Shown: positions 11,102 to 23,299, counted from the stretch's first letter. The stretch is DNA of 64,000 bases from Triglochin maritima (GCA_963682175.1 OY821784.1:26021621-26085620); one strand, 5' to 3'. The notes: generated from the letters alone by a model not told the origin. Numbers and translations: made by a program.

Positions 11102-11779
11102 TATCTCTTCATGATATGATGAGACGAAGGGGGCTAAAGCTATGCATGGTGTCAAGGTGTGCGCTATGTAAGAATGCCTATGAGGAGTTAAAGCACTTGT
11201 TTTCGGAGTGCCCCTTCGTACAAGTTGTATGGGAAGCAATCCGGAGGGTGGGAGGAGATATGGGTCGCATGGTTGGAGCTACATTCGAGGAGATTTATAG
11301 GATTCAGACGTGGATTACACCTACAAAGCATGGGGCACTAACGCTGAAGTTAGCATTGGGAGCTATGGTGTTCGAGTGCTAGGCTGAACAGAATAGGCGA
11401 TCTATGGAGGGTGAGGAACGACGAGTGGAGTCCATTATTCAGCAAGTGAAGGATGTGATTCAGTTAAAAGGGCTTGGTATGCTTGAAGGAAAGGCAGACG
11501 AGCATGAGAGGGTGACATTTGCGACAACATGGAGGTAGCAATGGGTTTCCTTCGTTAGTGTAGCTTTAAAGTAGTAATAGCTAAGCAATGTGGGGCATGC
11601 TGTAATACATTGTCGTAGACGGTGGAACTTGTGATAGTAATATACTAGGTAAGAATCTGAGCTTGTACCCAGCAAGTTTGGAATGCTTTGGGTGTTTGTT
11701 GGTTTGGTTTGTATGTAAGTCTGTTTACACAAATCAATAAAATTCGAGGCTGCGCCTCCCTTTTGCTTTGCAAAAAAAG
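11102..11779 (+). pseudogene. LINE C-terminal zf-RVT domain, 3' UTR and A tail
   Basis: After the repeated 35 bp the LINE resumes with MVSRCALCKNAYEELKHLFSEC (given here as landmarks CALC...HLF.EC), the zinc-binding pattern of the zf-RVT domain at the end of plant LINE ORF2 proteins. The frame meets a stop at 11380-11382, where the expected reading (AERNRR...) continues in another frame for about 30 codons. A 3' UTR of about 300 bp follows, with AATAAA at 11737 and a short A run at about 11772. Confidence 0.8.
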
Positions 11780-12155
11780 TGGTGTTACTCACTAAACATT
11801 AAACTAACTATTACACTAAGATAAGAAGACATATTAACTAAGCTAGATTTAATAAAAGACAATTAAACTAAACATGCAAGAACTATAAAAGAAGCACAAA
11901 ACAAAGAAAACTTTATTGAATTAAGACTCACAATACTAGTAGCATCTCCCCACTTGAGTTTCTTGCTTCAAGGCTTTCACTTCAATTAGGGAGAATGGAC
12001 ACAAAGCATGGAGTGATTACAATAGAAGGTGTAAGATAATGGATATAAGACTTTCTTTATTTCTAAAATTCAAACATAAAACTCGTCACGTAGCATTTTT
12101 AGGTAAAAGATAATTGATATAAGAGGCAAATGTAAGCATGAAATGATATCAATCA
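11780..12155 (-). repeat. Family-B LTR fragment (U3 end) cut by the LINE and internally deleted
   Basis: Matches the right portion of other B LTRs (for example 8440-9205) and ends at the canonical terminus GATATCAATCA. Compared with them about 400 bp around the TATA box are missing between 12025 and 12055. Its right end is a precise LTR terminus lying directly in RT-coding sequence of element B (12156 on), without a purine tract. This suggests an LTR inserted into RT rather than the 3' LTR of B. Its left part should lie beyond the LINE, outside the window. Confidence 0.78.
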
Positions 12156-13320
12156 GTGGCAATTCGGTGTGAACTCAAAAATGACACCCATTAGCCAACA
12201 AGGCGGTGAGAGGTCGAGGAATTTCGCTAAAATCCCGAATGAACCGCCGATAGAATCCTACATGCCCCAAAAAGGCGCAGATATCCTTCACATTACGTGG
12301 CGGTGGGAGATTAGCAATAAGACCCACTTTGGCAGGATCGACCTAAATTCCCCTACTTGATACCACATGTCCATGTACAATCCCTCGCTTCACCATGAAG
12401 TGACATTTCTCCCAATTGAGAGCGAGGTTCTTCTCACTGCATTGCTTGAGGACAAGGCTCAAGTGACGAAGACACTCATCAAAGGAAGCGCCAAATATGG
12501 AGAAGTCGTCCATGAAAATCTCAAGGAAATGCTCTACCATATCGGAGAAGATGTTGATCATACACCTTTGAAACATTGTCGGTGCATTACATAACCCAAA
12601 GGGCATGCGACGGTAGGCAAACATGCCAAAGGGAAAAGTAAATGTGGTTTTCTCTTGATCATCGGGGGTGATGGGAATTTGGTTGTAACCGGAGTATCCA
12701 TCAAGAAAACAATAATACTCATGTCCGACCAACCTTTCCAACGTCTGATCAATGAATGGCAACGGAAAATGATCTTTCCACGTTGCCGCATTGAGCTTGC
12801 GATAATCAACGCAAACTCGCCAGCCAGTTTGCAGGCGTGTCGGGATAAGCTCATAATGCTCATTCTCAACAACCGTCACGCCTGACTTCTTGGGAACCAC
12901 ATGGACATGACTCATCCATGAACTATCAGAGATAGGATAGATTATACCATGATCTAAGCACTTAAGAACTTCCTTTCAGACGACTTCTTTCAGTATAGGA
13001 TTCAATCTTCGTTGTGGGTGCCGGTGGGGCATAGAATCCTCTTCCATGTGGATCCGATGCTGAACAATACTAGGGCTAATTCCCTTGATGTCCTTCAAGG
13101 ACCACCCGATAGCCTCTTTGTTTTCAAAGAGTACGTTTTTGAGGGCAGCCTCTTGATCTTTTGCAAGATCAGAAGCAATAATGAGTGACAATGTCTCATT
13201 TTCCCCTACAAAGATGTATTTAAGGTTATCGGGGAGCGGTTTGAGCTCGACCAGAGGTGAGTCCTTGTTGGATTCAGAGTTAATTTCAAGTGGTTCAAGG
13301 GCCACATGGTAAGAGAGCAA
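12156..13320 (-). pseudogene. Athila-type reverse transcriptase, N-terminal part (element B)
   Basis: Minus-strand reading starts near LVELKPLPDNLKYIFVG, the linker that precedes RT in Athila pol. It continues through VCVDYRKLNAATWKDHFPLP, CFLDGYSGYNQI, FPFGMFAYRRMPFGLCNAP and FMDDFSIFG, which holds the catalytic DD, to the start of the connection domain (FLGHVGFYRRF, about 12250). The frame is broken by a stop near 12975 and another at about 12342. It ends at 12156 against a B-family LTR. All RT blocks needed for polymerase activity can be recognised, but they are split over frames and RNase H and integrase are missing, so this copy is inactive. Confidence 0.88.
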
Positions 13321-14072
13321 GCACCCAGATGTGCCTCCTCACCCAGAGGTTCACAAGTGGATTCCTCAAGATCATCACTCGCAACCTGGTCATTAGGCAC
13401 CTCAATAATATGTCGATGTGAGTCGAACATGCCTGATGACTCGGGCTCACCCATGTCCAGAATGAAATTTGCTCCGACAACATCGTTGAAGAGCCCGGGT
13501 TGCTTACCAAGAGTAAAGATGTTGAAATCCGCCGTGAGGTTTCCAAAAGACAACCTCATCAAGCCATTGCGACAATTGATCAAAGCATTAGATGTTGCAA
13601 GAAAAGGCCTACCAAGGATCACTGGAATTTGTCCTTGTGGGTTGGACACTGGTTCAATATCCAAGATGATGAAATCAACAGGAAATACGAACTCACCCAC
13701 TATAATAAGGACATCCTCCACACTCCCTCGTGGAATCTTGACGGATCTGTCAGCCAACCCGAGGGTTGTCCTCATTGGTTTAAGATCGCCTATTGCAAGG
13801 TTGACGTAGACAGAGTAGGGCAGGAGGTTCACAGATGCTCCAAAATCCAATAAAGCTTGAGAAATTGTCACATTACCGATCATGAAAGAGACAGTTGGAC
13901 AACCTGGGTCGTTGTATTTGACTTGCATGGGTTGTGTCAATATCGAGCTCACATTGGCGGCCAAAAATGCCTTTTTGGGAACATTTGTTTGTCTCTTAAC
14001 GGTACAAAGGTTCTTAAGGAACTTGGCATACAGTGGCATTTGTTGAACAACGTCCAACAATGGGATGTTCAC
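13206..14072 (-). pseudogene. Athila-type aspartic protease region (element B)
   Basis: One 288-codon frame runs from the gag-protease linker (NIPLLDVVQQMPLYAKFLKNL) through the retropepsin-like core: ALLDFGASVNLLP (the D-[FLT]-G-A-S active-site motif, about 13840-13860), LADRSVKIPRG, EDVLIIVGEFVFPVDF and VILGRPFLAT. The preceding gag frame (14257 down to 14069) overlaps in a different phase, so a frameshift near 14070 separates the two. After about 13320 the frame drifts and the next pol block is read in another phase. Family knowledge: this protease processes the Gag-Pol polyprotein. Confidence 0.85.
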
Positions 14073-15884
14073 ATTGACTTGCCTAAGTACCTCAATGATT
14101 TTGTCCCAATGCTCATCACGTTTTTAGTCAACCTACGAGGGAATGGTGCCTTGGGGACATAAGTATCATGAGGAGGAGTCTCATAATTAGGTTCCTTGAC
14201 AGACTCACGACCATCCTCGTAAGAGTCACCAACAGGGTTGGCTTCAGGCATTTCCACATTATCGTCAACAACCCTTCCCGATCTTAAGGTATGGACAACA
14301 TTAGCATGTTGGGAAGGGTCACTTTCAACATTGTGTATATTCTGCCAAGCATGAGCAGTTTAACCCTTGGGATTTACCACAGGTTCACTCGGTAACCGAC
14401 CCTTCTCGCGTTCATGGAGCTGATGAGCCAACTCGCTAACTTGCATTTCCAATTCTTTGACCGAATTATTGCTGGCCACAAACATGGTTTGTGTGCTCTG
14501 CATGAACGCTTGAAGAGTTTGTTCTAGAGTGGGGTCCTTCGGGTCAACCCGTTGGGGTAGTGGAGTTTGGTTAGAATAACCCGACGATGAGGCCTGAGCA
14601 GGTTGGTAATTATGGTGCTGAGACCTTTGATGTGGGGGTTGGTAGGTCGCCGATGGGCGTGGAGGTTGAGGTTGAGCATGCGAGCTCTGACCGTGACCCC
14701 TACTAGGCCCCCAAGAGAAGTTAGGATGGCTACGACATCCCGGGTTGTAGGAGTGACTGTACGGGTCGTTATGGGGCCTCCGTTGATACATCGCATTTGC
14801 ATGTTCGGTATCCCTTGGAGCGTCAGCGCATTCAAGGGTCATCATGACCCGTATGTCCACACCTACTACACCTAGGAGTAGCGACCTGAGCTACAGGAGC
14901 TCGGTCCAACTCTCAATCCTACGCATGAGAGCAGCCAATTTTGCCTTATACGCGATAGTTGACCAAACTTGACTTGATCCAGCCCAACCAGAAGACCTGG
15001 CGCCTGGTGGCTCTCTCATGGTGTCCCATGCCTCATTGATGGGTTTCATTTGGAAATCACCCATACACATCGACTCCAACAATGTGCGGGTGTTGTAGTT
15101 GAGGCCCTAATAAATAATCTGGCACAACTGCCATAACTCAAGTCCATGATGAGGGCACTGCTGGAGAAGACCCTTGAACCTCTCAAAGAAAGCATGAAAA
15201 AATTCGGTCTCCGTCTGATACATTTGATGTATATGGTGCCGTATCTGTTGAGTTTTCCTTTGAGGGAAAAATCTCTTCAGAAATACGGTCACAAAGTCAT
15301 CCCAAGACCGAATAGAGCTCGCGAGAGACTGTACATGCATTTCTTCGCGTTATCCTTTAACGCGAAAGAAATCATCCTCAACTGGACTGAATCCTCATCA
15401 AGCTGTTGAAGCTTGAACATGGAGCATTTTTCTCGAATTCACGTATAAAAATATACGGATCCTCCTTAGTGGCAGTGAAGGTAGGAAGCATGCTTACATA
15501 TTGAGGTTTCAGCTCATAGTTCTCGCGAGCTGGGGGAAGAACTATGCAAGAAGGTTGCGCGGCCCGAACAGGATGGGTCTGCTCCCACAAAGTAATCGGT
15601 CTATCCTGTCGAGCTAAAGGTGGTGGTGCACCATGAACTAGATCCTGACCGAATCCCTCTTCCTCTCGAGTCAGAGGGGGAGGAGAAGGAGGTCTACGTG
15701 TGCGTGGGAGCGGACCGAGGTAATCCATGTATGGAACCCGGTCTCCCCCGTCACTACGAGAAGACTCGGCCTCAAGCTCCAAAGGGGCACGAGGCGGAGA
15801 TGGTCGATCACCTAGACCATCCATCTCAGAAAAATGCACTCTCTCAAGTCGAACGCTCTCAACAGAACGAGCCCAACCACGCAT
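14069..15884 (-). pseudogene. Athila-type gag (element B), broken in several places
   Basis: Pieces in order on the minus strand: N-terminal segment 15884-15378 with AAQPSCIVLPP..YELKPQYVSMLP, the start of Athila Gag; capsid-like segment 15340-15107 (RSWDDFVTVFLKRFFP, FFERFKGLLQQCPHH, LWQLCQIIY), a Retrotrans_gag match; 15082-14891; and a Pro/Gln/His-rich segment 14860-14360 with a short coiled-coil-like end (KELEMQVSELAHQL). A further piece, 14257-14069, leads into protease (YVPKAPFPRRL). The pieces are separated by stops and frameshifts near 15375, 15105, 14890 and 14360. The Gag zinc knuckle is degraded, with the Cys pattern not visible. No function remains. Confidence 0.83.
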
Positions 15885-16938
15885 AAAACGCTTGACTCGA
15901 CTCTAAAACACACACAACAAAAGGTGTACTCAGAGGAGGAGACTACTCGTAGAAAATAGATGAGGAGAGGACTCATATGAGGAAGGAAGAATCCGTAGAG
16001 CTAGTATGGGTAGTGGTGAAGGTAGAAGCCTAATCTAGCAAGCATGGCTCAAACAACTTAAGGCTATGGGTCCTTAGGCTAGACGACGCCTAACTTCAAG
16101 GTCACTTGTCTCAACACGCCTCACCTCCCTACAACGAAGACCACAATGCCCAGCAAGTGATACCAGATCCGGAGATCCAGTACCTCCTACTATCGGAAAG
16201 GCAGGCGACGTCGATCAGGTCCTAATGGTCTCGACTAGATCACTCTCTTAGTGCGTCTGAAATCCTTAGGGCCAATGTCTACTTGGTTTTATAATTAAGG
16301 CTTTTATTAAGAGTGATTTTTGGGCCCAAGGAAAGGGTGATGAAATCCCCCACCTTATCTTTTATGGGACAACCCCTCCTTAGTAGTGTTTTGATCCTAA
16401 ATCTAGCAATCAACTCTCCAATCAAACGCTCAACTCACTCTTGTCCCGATGCACCTTACTAACTAATGCATGATCGAAACATGCATGAATGAGAGAATTG
16501 GGTGCACGTACCGCACGCCAGCAATCAACAACAAAAATGTAAAGCAAAGAGAAGACAAATACGTGCAAGGTCTACAAATGATGCATGACCTAGATGACAA
16601 TCAATCTATTATGTTGCTTTGAGTTTTAAGGTCCAAGTTGATTAAAGGGGATTGATTGTTAATCTGGGAGCAAAGTAAAAGTCAGAACATGCAAGATTGC
16701 GCTCCCAGACAACTAATATGAAAGCACAAACTACCAGAACAAAACTGGAAGCTAAAGACGCTCACCCGGCTGCCAATTGGCGGTCCCAGACCGCTGATTG
16801 GCGGTCACTGTTGAGTGTTTCGCTCTCCAATTCCTCTAGTTGCCTACCCTTGAACCTCAGGATCCCTGAAACAAATCTAAACTAAAAAAGAAAAATTAAA
16901 ACCACTCAAATCGTCCAAACCAAAGTTTGGACAGAACA
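15885..16938 (-). other. Element B leader (5' untranslated region)
   Basis: About 1.05 kb between gag and the PBS with no conserved frame. It is homologous, in inverse orientation, to 24864-25550 (leader of element D). Two palindromes of the B type lie near the PBS, at 16770-16785 and 16789-16806; the same pair occurs in U3 of B LTRs. Confidence 0.75.
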
Positions 16939-16958
16939 CCTCCCCGCAACCGGCGCCA
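16939..16958 (-). promoter_or_regulatory. Primer-binding site of element B (tRNA-Asp type, diverged)
   Basis: The minus strand reads TGGCGCCGGTTGCGGGGAGG six bases inside the LTR, like the tRNA-Asp complement but with a shift of one G/C in the middle. It fixes the minus orientation and the 16965 LTR boundary. Confidence 0.82.
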
Positions 16959-16964
16959 AAAACT

Positions 16965-17773
16965 TGATTGAACGTTTTAATTAACCGCAAGTGCACAACC
17001 ACGTTGAAGCGGTGGCAAATATGGGTCGATCCACAGGGAGGTGTGTCGACTTTAGTTTATTCGAAGGCAAGTGGGAAAGAAAGGAGAGAAAAATTGATTA
17101 AACTAAACTACACTAAACTAGTAGCAACAAGGAAGGAGATGAAAGCACAAAACGAACTAAAACTAAGCGACTAATAAAAGAAGATAGAAATCAGTAATGG
17201 AAAACCCCTAAGGGGTGGAGTGTGTGTACACATGAAATAAGAAGTGATAAATGCATAAAATGAGTTCAAGTGTAGTTAGTGTTTGTAATACATAAGAAGT
17301 ACCTCATGGCAAGACCTATCATTCAAAGCACTAACCTAAGTGATTAATATGAGCATGACAAGTTTGTTATTAAGAACCTAAGCAAACATGGAATGTACCT
17401 AAACAATATGGAAGAAACCATCAAGTTAAGTGTTCTCATTAATTCAAACAAGCATACTAACATTTCTCACAAACAACAATGTCTAGCATTCATACCATCT
17501 ACATAACATGTATACACATCTACTCCACCCCAAAGGGGACGGAACTACTCACACATATTTAAACTAACATTTATACTAAGAAAGAAAACATGCTTGAATA
17601 AATTATAAGAAGACTAAAGCAACAAGTTAACTAAGTATGCAAGAATTGAAAAGACAAGACAATATGAAGAAAACTTAACAAAACATCTATTATTACTCAC
17701 TCAATTACAAGTTGCTTCTCTCCACCAGGATTTTTGCTTCAAGGCTTTTACTCCTAGTAGAGAGGTTGTCCAC
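16965..17773 (-). repeat. 5' LTR of element B, left part (family B)
   Basis: Starts TGATTGAACG after the PBS and follows other B LTRs up to GTTGTCCAC, where element C is inserted. It continues at 24291. Together the two parts make about 1.38 kb. Confidence 0.88.
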
Positions 17774-18975
17774 TGATGAGAATTTTATTTATACCGCAAG
17801 TGAACGACGTCAATGAAGACGTGGCAAGTACGGGTCGAACACAAGGAGGGAGAGATATTGTTATTTTTGTGATTTTCGATTAAGGAAAGAAAGAGGAGAA
17901 ATAAGGTTGGTTTGAGATTTTTGGATTTTTAATTTCTAAAGCAAGAACAACAAAAACAAATTAAAAATAAAGCAAAGATGGATGAGAGTCCAGCGGGTGG
18001 AGGTTTAGATATCGGGTTTTGTTTAGAGAAATCTGAAACTTATAATAAATCACGTTAGTTATAAAGCATTACATGATAAATGATTCAACATAAACTCAAG
18101 TAATCAAAATATACTAACACAAAATTAAAATAATAACATCATTCTTCTTCTCATCACCCTAAATCCGTCACCCCCACCCTTTGGAGAGAGTTAGAAACTC
18201 ATGGATGGAGGGAATGAGAAGGGGTCCTAGAGAAACTATCAAAGAAAACTAAAAACACAAAATAAACCAACATAATTTTATTACTAAAGCATGGAATAAA
18301 AAACAAGTTCCTTTCTCAATACATGATTCGACTTTATTTATAGCCTCAACCGGGGATCCCAATACATAAAAGCAAAGTACACGCGTCAATACATCATTGG
18401 TAAAAATTTGAGCGCACGGATCAACTCTTGTGCGGCGTTTTCGCCGCATTTTGTACATGGGGTGCGGTGGAATCGCCACCTTTTTGGCTCAGATTCGGTC
18501 CGGATTTTTCCTATGTGTTTATGGTATGATTTAGCTGTCCTTTGCGCGTCCGGATTTATTTCTTTCATTTCTTTTGAGCTCCGAATTAATTTCTTCATAT
18601 ATTTGGAGATCCAAATTGATTTTTCTTTAGAACTTCTCCAAAATAATATTTTGCTACTTCTAATTTGCAGTTGGGTCCTCGGCCTTTTGCAATTAAGTCC
18701 CTGGCTACTTTTGTGCTTAAGTCCTTGGCCTTTTTGTAATTAGGTCTTTGAATGCTTTTATGCTTGGATCGAATTCCATTTTGAAATCCGATAATCTTGA
18801 CTTGGTCTTTATGATAGAAATGAGTCTCTTGCACGCGTTTATGGTCGGGATATGGGTAATTTGCATTCGGGTCCCTGTATTGTGTAAATTAGACTAAACA
18901 CATACCTTAGTAGCATTTATTGATATAAAATTAATCTAAATGAAAGACATATGATGTAATGTATGCAATGCATCA
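17774..18975 (-). repeat. 3' LTR of element C (1202 bp)
   Basis: Runs TGATGAGAATTTT...TGCATCA. It resembles family A in order and motifs but is clearly diverged. The minus-strand TATA-like site lies at about 18334-18343, and paired palindromes at 18431-18448 and 18461-18480. Confidence 0.9.
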
Positions 18976-19660
18976 AATACCCCCACACCTAGATTTTGCT
19001 AGTCCCTAGCAAAACAAAATATAAGAAAAATGAAAACAGGGAAATCCTAACTCACTTTCGTAGGAATCACGGTTGCACTTGGCATGTGCAACAAGCCTTT
19101 AAACCCCTGAATTTCCTTAGAGGATGAGTTTTGTCTCGTGAGGGTTTTCAGTTGACACACCCACAAAGTCTTAATTCAACATTTCATTAATAACTCTCAA
19201 CATCTCCACCTCAACCTTATACATCTTACTTAGAATTCTTGCATGCTTATTATATAAATCTAACTCATAAAAATTCTGACTTGGTCTTTGTTCCTCCAAC
19301 ATTCACACCACTAACCCTTCTACACATGTCATCACTTAACTTATTTTGCACGCCTCCTCTGGTGGTGAAGTATCATTTGGATCAACCATGACATGGATCA
19401 TTCTTTTAGCTTTGGGCCTTGAGTATCTTAAAGTATTATTTTTTTCCGTAATTCAACACATTTGTTTTTTGACACTTTTACCCTTTTTGCATTCGTGTAG
19501 CGAGTTTGGTCGATAATCTCGAGCTGGCCGACTCAAGTTACCGGGTTTCAAGATACCCCTACGGACCAGTGACTCGAAGGCTTGAGTTTTGTAATCATTT
19601 TGCAAAATGTGCTTTCCTCACTTTATTCCTTTATTTTTTTACTTTTATTTTCTTCAATGC
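18976..19660 (-). other. Element C 3' noncoding region with polypurine tract
   Basis: Homologous to 1156-1860 of element A; begins with the same purine tract (minus GGTGTGGGGGTATT). No gene seen. Confidence 0.75.
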
Positions 19661-21967
19661 TTAATTGCTATTAGAAGTCCACACTTCCCGGTATATTTTC
19701 CTCAACCTCTGCTTTTTATCAACCACTTCCAAGATTTGATTCATCCAATTTAAGTGCATACATGTCTTAAAGGGTCTGCCGAGTATTACAGGGATTTGTC
19801 TCTTAGGGTTGACAACATGTTCAGTGTCTAGAACGACAAAATCCACGGAGTAAATGAAGTCACCAACCTTAATCAAAACATCCTCTACTATACCTCTTGA
19901 TTTCTTAATAGAGCAATCAGCAAATTGAAGGGTTGTCTTAGAGGGTTTTAGTGGTCCAAGGTTGAGTTGCTCATAGACAGAGAACGAGAGTAAGTTAACA
20001 CTAGCACCAAGGTCTAGAAGGGCTTTGTTGATAAAAGTATCTCCTATCACACATGAAATTGTGGGACACCCAGGGTCTTTATACTTTATAGGAGACGAGT
20101 TGGACAGAATAGAGCTTATGTTTGCAGTTAAGAATGCCTTCTTTGGTACATTCGTTTTTCTCTTCTTAGTGCACAGATCTTTTAAGAATTTAGCATAAGC
20201 AGGTATTTGTTGAATCATATCTAGGAGTGGAATATTCACCTTAACTTGCTTAAAAACTTCCAAGATTTTCTCCATTTGTGCACTTGAGCTCTTCTTGAGT
20301 CTATTGGGGAATGGGGCCTTTGGAACATAGACTCGCTCAGGTTGAGCTATAGGTTCAGGTTGAGTAGGTGGGTTGGGCTTTTCAATTTGGATTTCAGGTT
20401 CAATGGTTAGGTCATATGTGGGTGCTTGACGGCTAGATTGATTAGGAGCCCTAGGATTTACCACATTGTTATCAACTTGTTTTCCGGACCGTAATGATAC
20501 TACTGCATTTATTTGTTGGAATGGTCCCTCCTCATGAACCATTTGAACTGGTCTAGGCTTGTTACTTCCTAGAGGTGTTTGATAGGGCTGATATTGATTA
20601 TTAGGTCTTGGATTCACCTCAGGTTGACTTGGAAACTGACCATTTTCTCTTTCACCTACTATTTGTGGTAGTTGGCTGACTTGTGTTTCTAGCCTTTGGA
20701 AGGATTGGGTGGTTGTTTGCATAAAAGTCTTAACCATATTTTCCAAGCTTGTCAACCTAACATCATAATCTCCATTGTTACTAAACCCAGATGATGTAAT
20801 ATTTTGGTTATATGGGTTTGGTTGTTGTCTAGGAGGTTGACCTTGTTGGTTCCATGAAAGATTGGGATGATTACGCCAACCCGGGTTATAGGTGGATGCG
20901 TATGGGTCATTTCTAGAATGGTTAAAGATGGCATTAACTTGTTCCAAGTCCGCACAATCCTCCATTATATTACCAGTCTGACCACATCTAGAGCAAGGGA
21001 TAGAAGAGGCTTGATTCACTAGCGGTCGGGTTTTTAGCTCTAGACTCTCCATTCTACGTATAAGGGTAGCTAGTTTTGCTTCAACAGCTATAGTGGCATC
21101 TACAACTAAGACACCTGGTTTGGGTTGACTTGCTATTCTAGATCCAATACTCGGGTTAATCGGTGCTCTAGCATTGTCCCATTGCATACTATTTTCGGCT
21201 AAATCCTCAAGAAAAGTCCAAGAATCATTCTCATTTTTGGACATGAAGTTTCCTTAGCTTACAGATTCTACCGTAACCCTAGATGTAGGTGTCAATCCCT
21301 CATAAATAATTTGGCACAATTGCCATCTTGGAATTCCATGATGAAGGCATTGGGTCAACAGACTTTTAAATCTTTCTAAATATGAATAGAACGGCTGGCT
21401 CTCAAGTTGAACGAATGCAATAATTTCATTCCTAATCCTAATAGTCTTATGGTTGGGGAAACATTTCTTTAAGAACACTTGAACAAACTCTGCCCAACTC
21501 CTAATAGATCATTCGGCTAGACTATATAGCCATTTCTTAGCGTCGTCCTTCAGTGCTAGAGGCACGAATTTAAGACACACTGCCTCCTCAGAGATATGCT
21601 GATATTGCATAAGGGAGCAGATTTCCTCAAATTCTCTAAGGAAGAGATATGGGTCTTCCTTAGAGGTGAACTTGGGCAACATACTCATGTATTGTGCCTT
21701 TAGTTCGAAGTCGCGACCCGATATGGTGGGCATAACGATGCACGATGGCTGAGCAGCCATCGTTGGGTAGCACCGATCCCTTAGAGTCATAGGTGGTGCA
21801 ACAGGTGGGTCCACTACATTCTCACCCATTGGATCCGGGTGAGGTGCTGCAACATGTGGATTGGGGTTGAGCTCTAGACTGGAATCTAGATGAACTCGTG
21901 AGAGTCGATTGCTCAAGTCCCGAACCCAAATCTGAGTGCACCGGTTTGAATTAATTTTTGAATTCAA
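19661..21967 (-). pseudogene. Gag-protease polyprotein of element C (two stops, RT deleted)
   Basis: Three collinear in-phase segments, 21967-21509, 21478-21254 and 21244-19661, are separated only by single stops. Gag: AAQPSCIVMP...FELKAQYMSMLP, FLREFEEICS, then RSWAEFVQVFLKKCFP and WQLCQIIYEGL (Retrotrans_gag). Zinc knuckle: CSRCGQTGNIMEDC, with Asn in place of the usual His, so metal binding is probably lost. Protease: KALLDLGASVNLL (active-site D), FADCSIKKSRG, VILGRPF. Immediately after ILGRPF the frame runs about 40 codons into 3' noncoding sequence (KTCMHLNWMNQ...). It is thus a deletion form, unable to supply polymerase or integrase. Protease and Gag would be readable only through two stops. 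Confidence 0.87.
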
Positions 21968-22080
21968 ATTCGAAATTTAAATTCCAAATTCAAATTCAAA
22001 ATTTAAATTCAAAATTCAAATTCAAATTCAAGAATCAATTGATTTTTATTTTTATTTTTTTTATTTTTTTAAACCAAAAA
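21957..22080. repeat. AAATTC-type simple repeat and T-rich tract at the start of gag (element C)
   Basis: About 80 bp made of imperfect AAATTC/AAATTTAAATTC units, followed by a 40-bp T/A tract. It sits at the gag N terminus and the preceding leader and has no counterpart in elements A or B at this position. Confidence 0.8.
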
Positions 22081-23275
22081 TGGAATCAAACAATAGAAGG
22101 GGGAAAAATGAGAAAGGAATCCTAATCTAGAGAATTGAGGTGAGAAGAGAAAGAAGACTCAGATGAGAAGGGAAACTTAATTCTAAAAGATAGATGAGAG
22201 GGTTGGTCAGAAGTTTCCTAAACAAGCACGGTTCAAACAATCTTAGACCTAATGTCGCTTAGATCTAGACGACTCCTAACTGGTTGAGTCGAATTGGTTC
22301 GCTTGATTCACCTCCCTCACTAATCAACCCAAATTGGCCAGGCAGTGTATAGCTAGTGGGGGCGATTCCGACAGAGCCGGTGTCAATTAGACAACCACTT
22401 CGCTTGGAAGACTTACGTCAACACAAAAATACTTTCTAGACACCAAATTAAATTCGATCAGCTTCAAGTCATAGCAAGTCAAACCAATCTTCTCCTTAAT
22501 TGAGTCTGAGTCCTTAGGGGCCAATGTCTAATTGATTTTAATTTTAAGGCTTGGGTGACACTTTAGGATTGTGATTTGTGGGCCACGGAAGCGTGATGAA
22601 ATCCCCACCGTATCTTTTCCAATGGAGTTGCCCTTAAGATAGTTTAACTTAAATCTAGCAAAGATAGTCAAACAATGGTCTTTAATTGGGGGACAATTGC
22701 AAGGTTGTATGCAAACTAAATTATATTCTTAAGTGCAATCGATAAAAACTGCGCAAGTACCTTGCCTCCAGCACTCTTCAACAAAAAATAATTTGCAAGA
22801 ATTTAGCAAAAATAGTGCAAACAAAACACTATATGATGGATGCACTAAGTCCTTCTAATTTTGCCAATTTTTAGGTCAGAGTTGAATTATTGCCAATTAT
22901 GGAATTTGAGCCTAACACGTGCAGTTCTACTAAAAAGGAAATTTTCCGAAACTAGAAATTACGAGGAAAAAGGCAACAAAGGTAACCTACGCACGCTCAG
23001 TCGGGTTCGCCACCCGCTCTCGAAAATTTCCGGTTTCTCTACGCGTCCACCCAGAGATGGAGACGACCCCAGAAAAAATTGAAGCCCAAATGCTTCAGAC
23101 GTGCAGCGAATTCACCGCAGATTCTTCTTTGGATGGGGCGATTTCGCCACCCTTCTAGCTCCGAATGTACCCGGATTTCGCCACACACTCTGTTGTCTCC
23201 TGAAACTCAAACAGTTAGATCGCGCACACGATAAACAGAATAGAATCGAAATCACAAAAAAAAATCTTCGTCGCC
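22081..23275 (-). other. Element C leader
   Basis: Closely related to 4080-5200 of element A. The paired palindromes appear in diverged form at 23102-23119 and 23135-23150, near the PBS. No gene seen; ORFs in it are not conserved as protein. Confidence 0.72.
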
Positions 23276-23293
23276 TCCCCGGCAACGACGCCA
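23276..23293 (-). promoter_or_regulatory. Primer-binding site of element C (tRNA-Asp)
   Basis: The minus strand reads TGGCGTCGTTGCCGGGGA, one mismatch from the tRNA-Asp complement, six bases inside the LTR. Confidence 0.87.
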
Positions 23294-23299
23294 AAAACT

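Larger units (their letters stand above)
6448..11779 (+). mobile_element. L1-type LINE (non-LTR retrotransposon), interrupted by two solo LTRs
   Basis: Three collinear pieces (6448-7836, 9206-9905, 11102-11779) encode successive parts of one LINE ORF2: reverse transcriptase, the region after RT, and a C-terminal zf-RVT zinc-binding domain, then a 3' UTR and a short A tail at about 11772-11779. The left edge is the insertion point of element A, so the 5' part (endonuclease) should lie left of the window. The A tail abuts the middle of a B-type LTR (11780-12155), indicating that the LINE inserted into that LTR. Confidence 0.88.

Noticed and set aside
13306..13809. Plus-strand 167-codon frame over the element B protease
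   Set aside because: It is the antisense shadow of the protease, whose motifs are clear on the minus strand.
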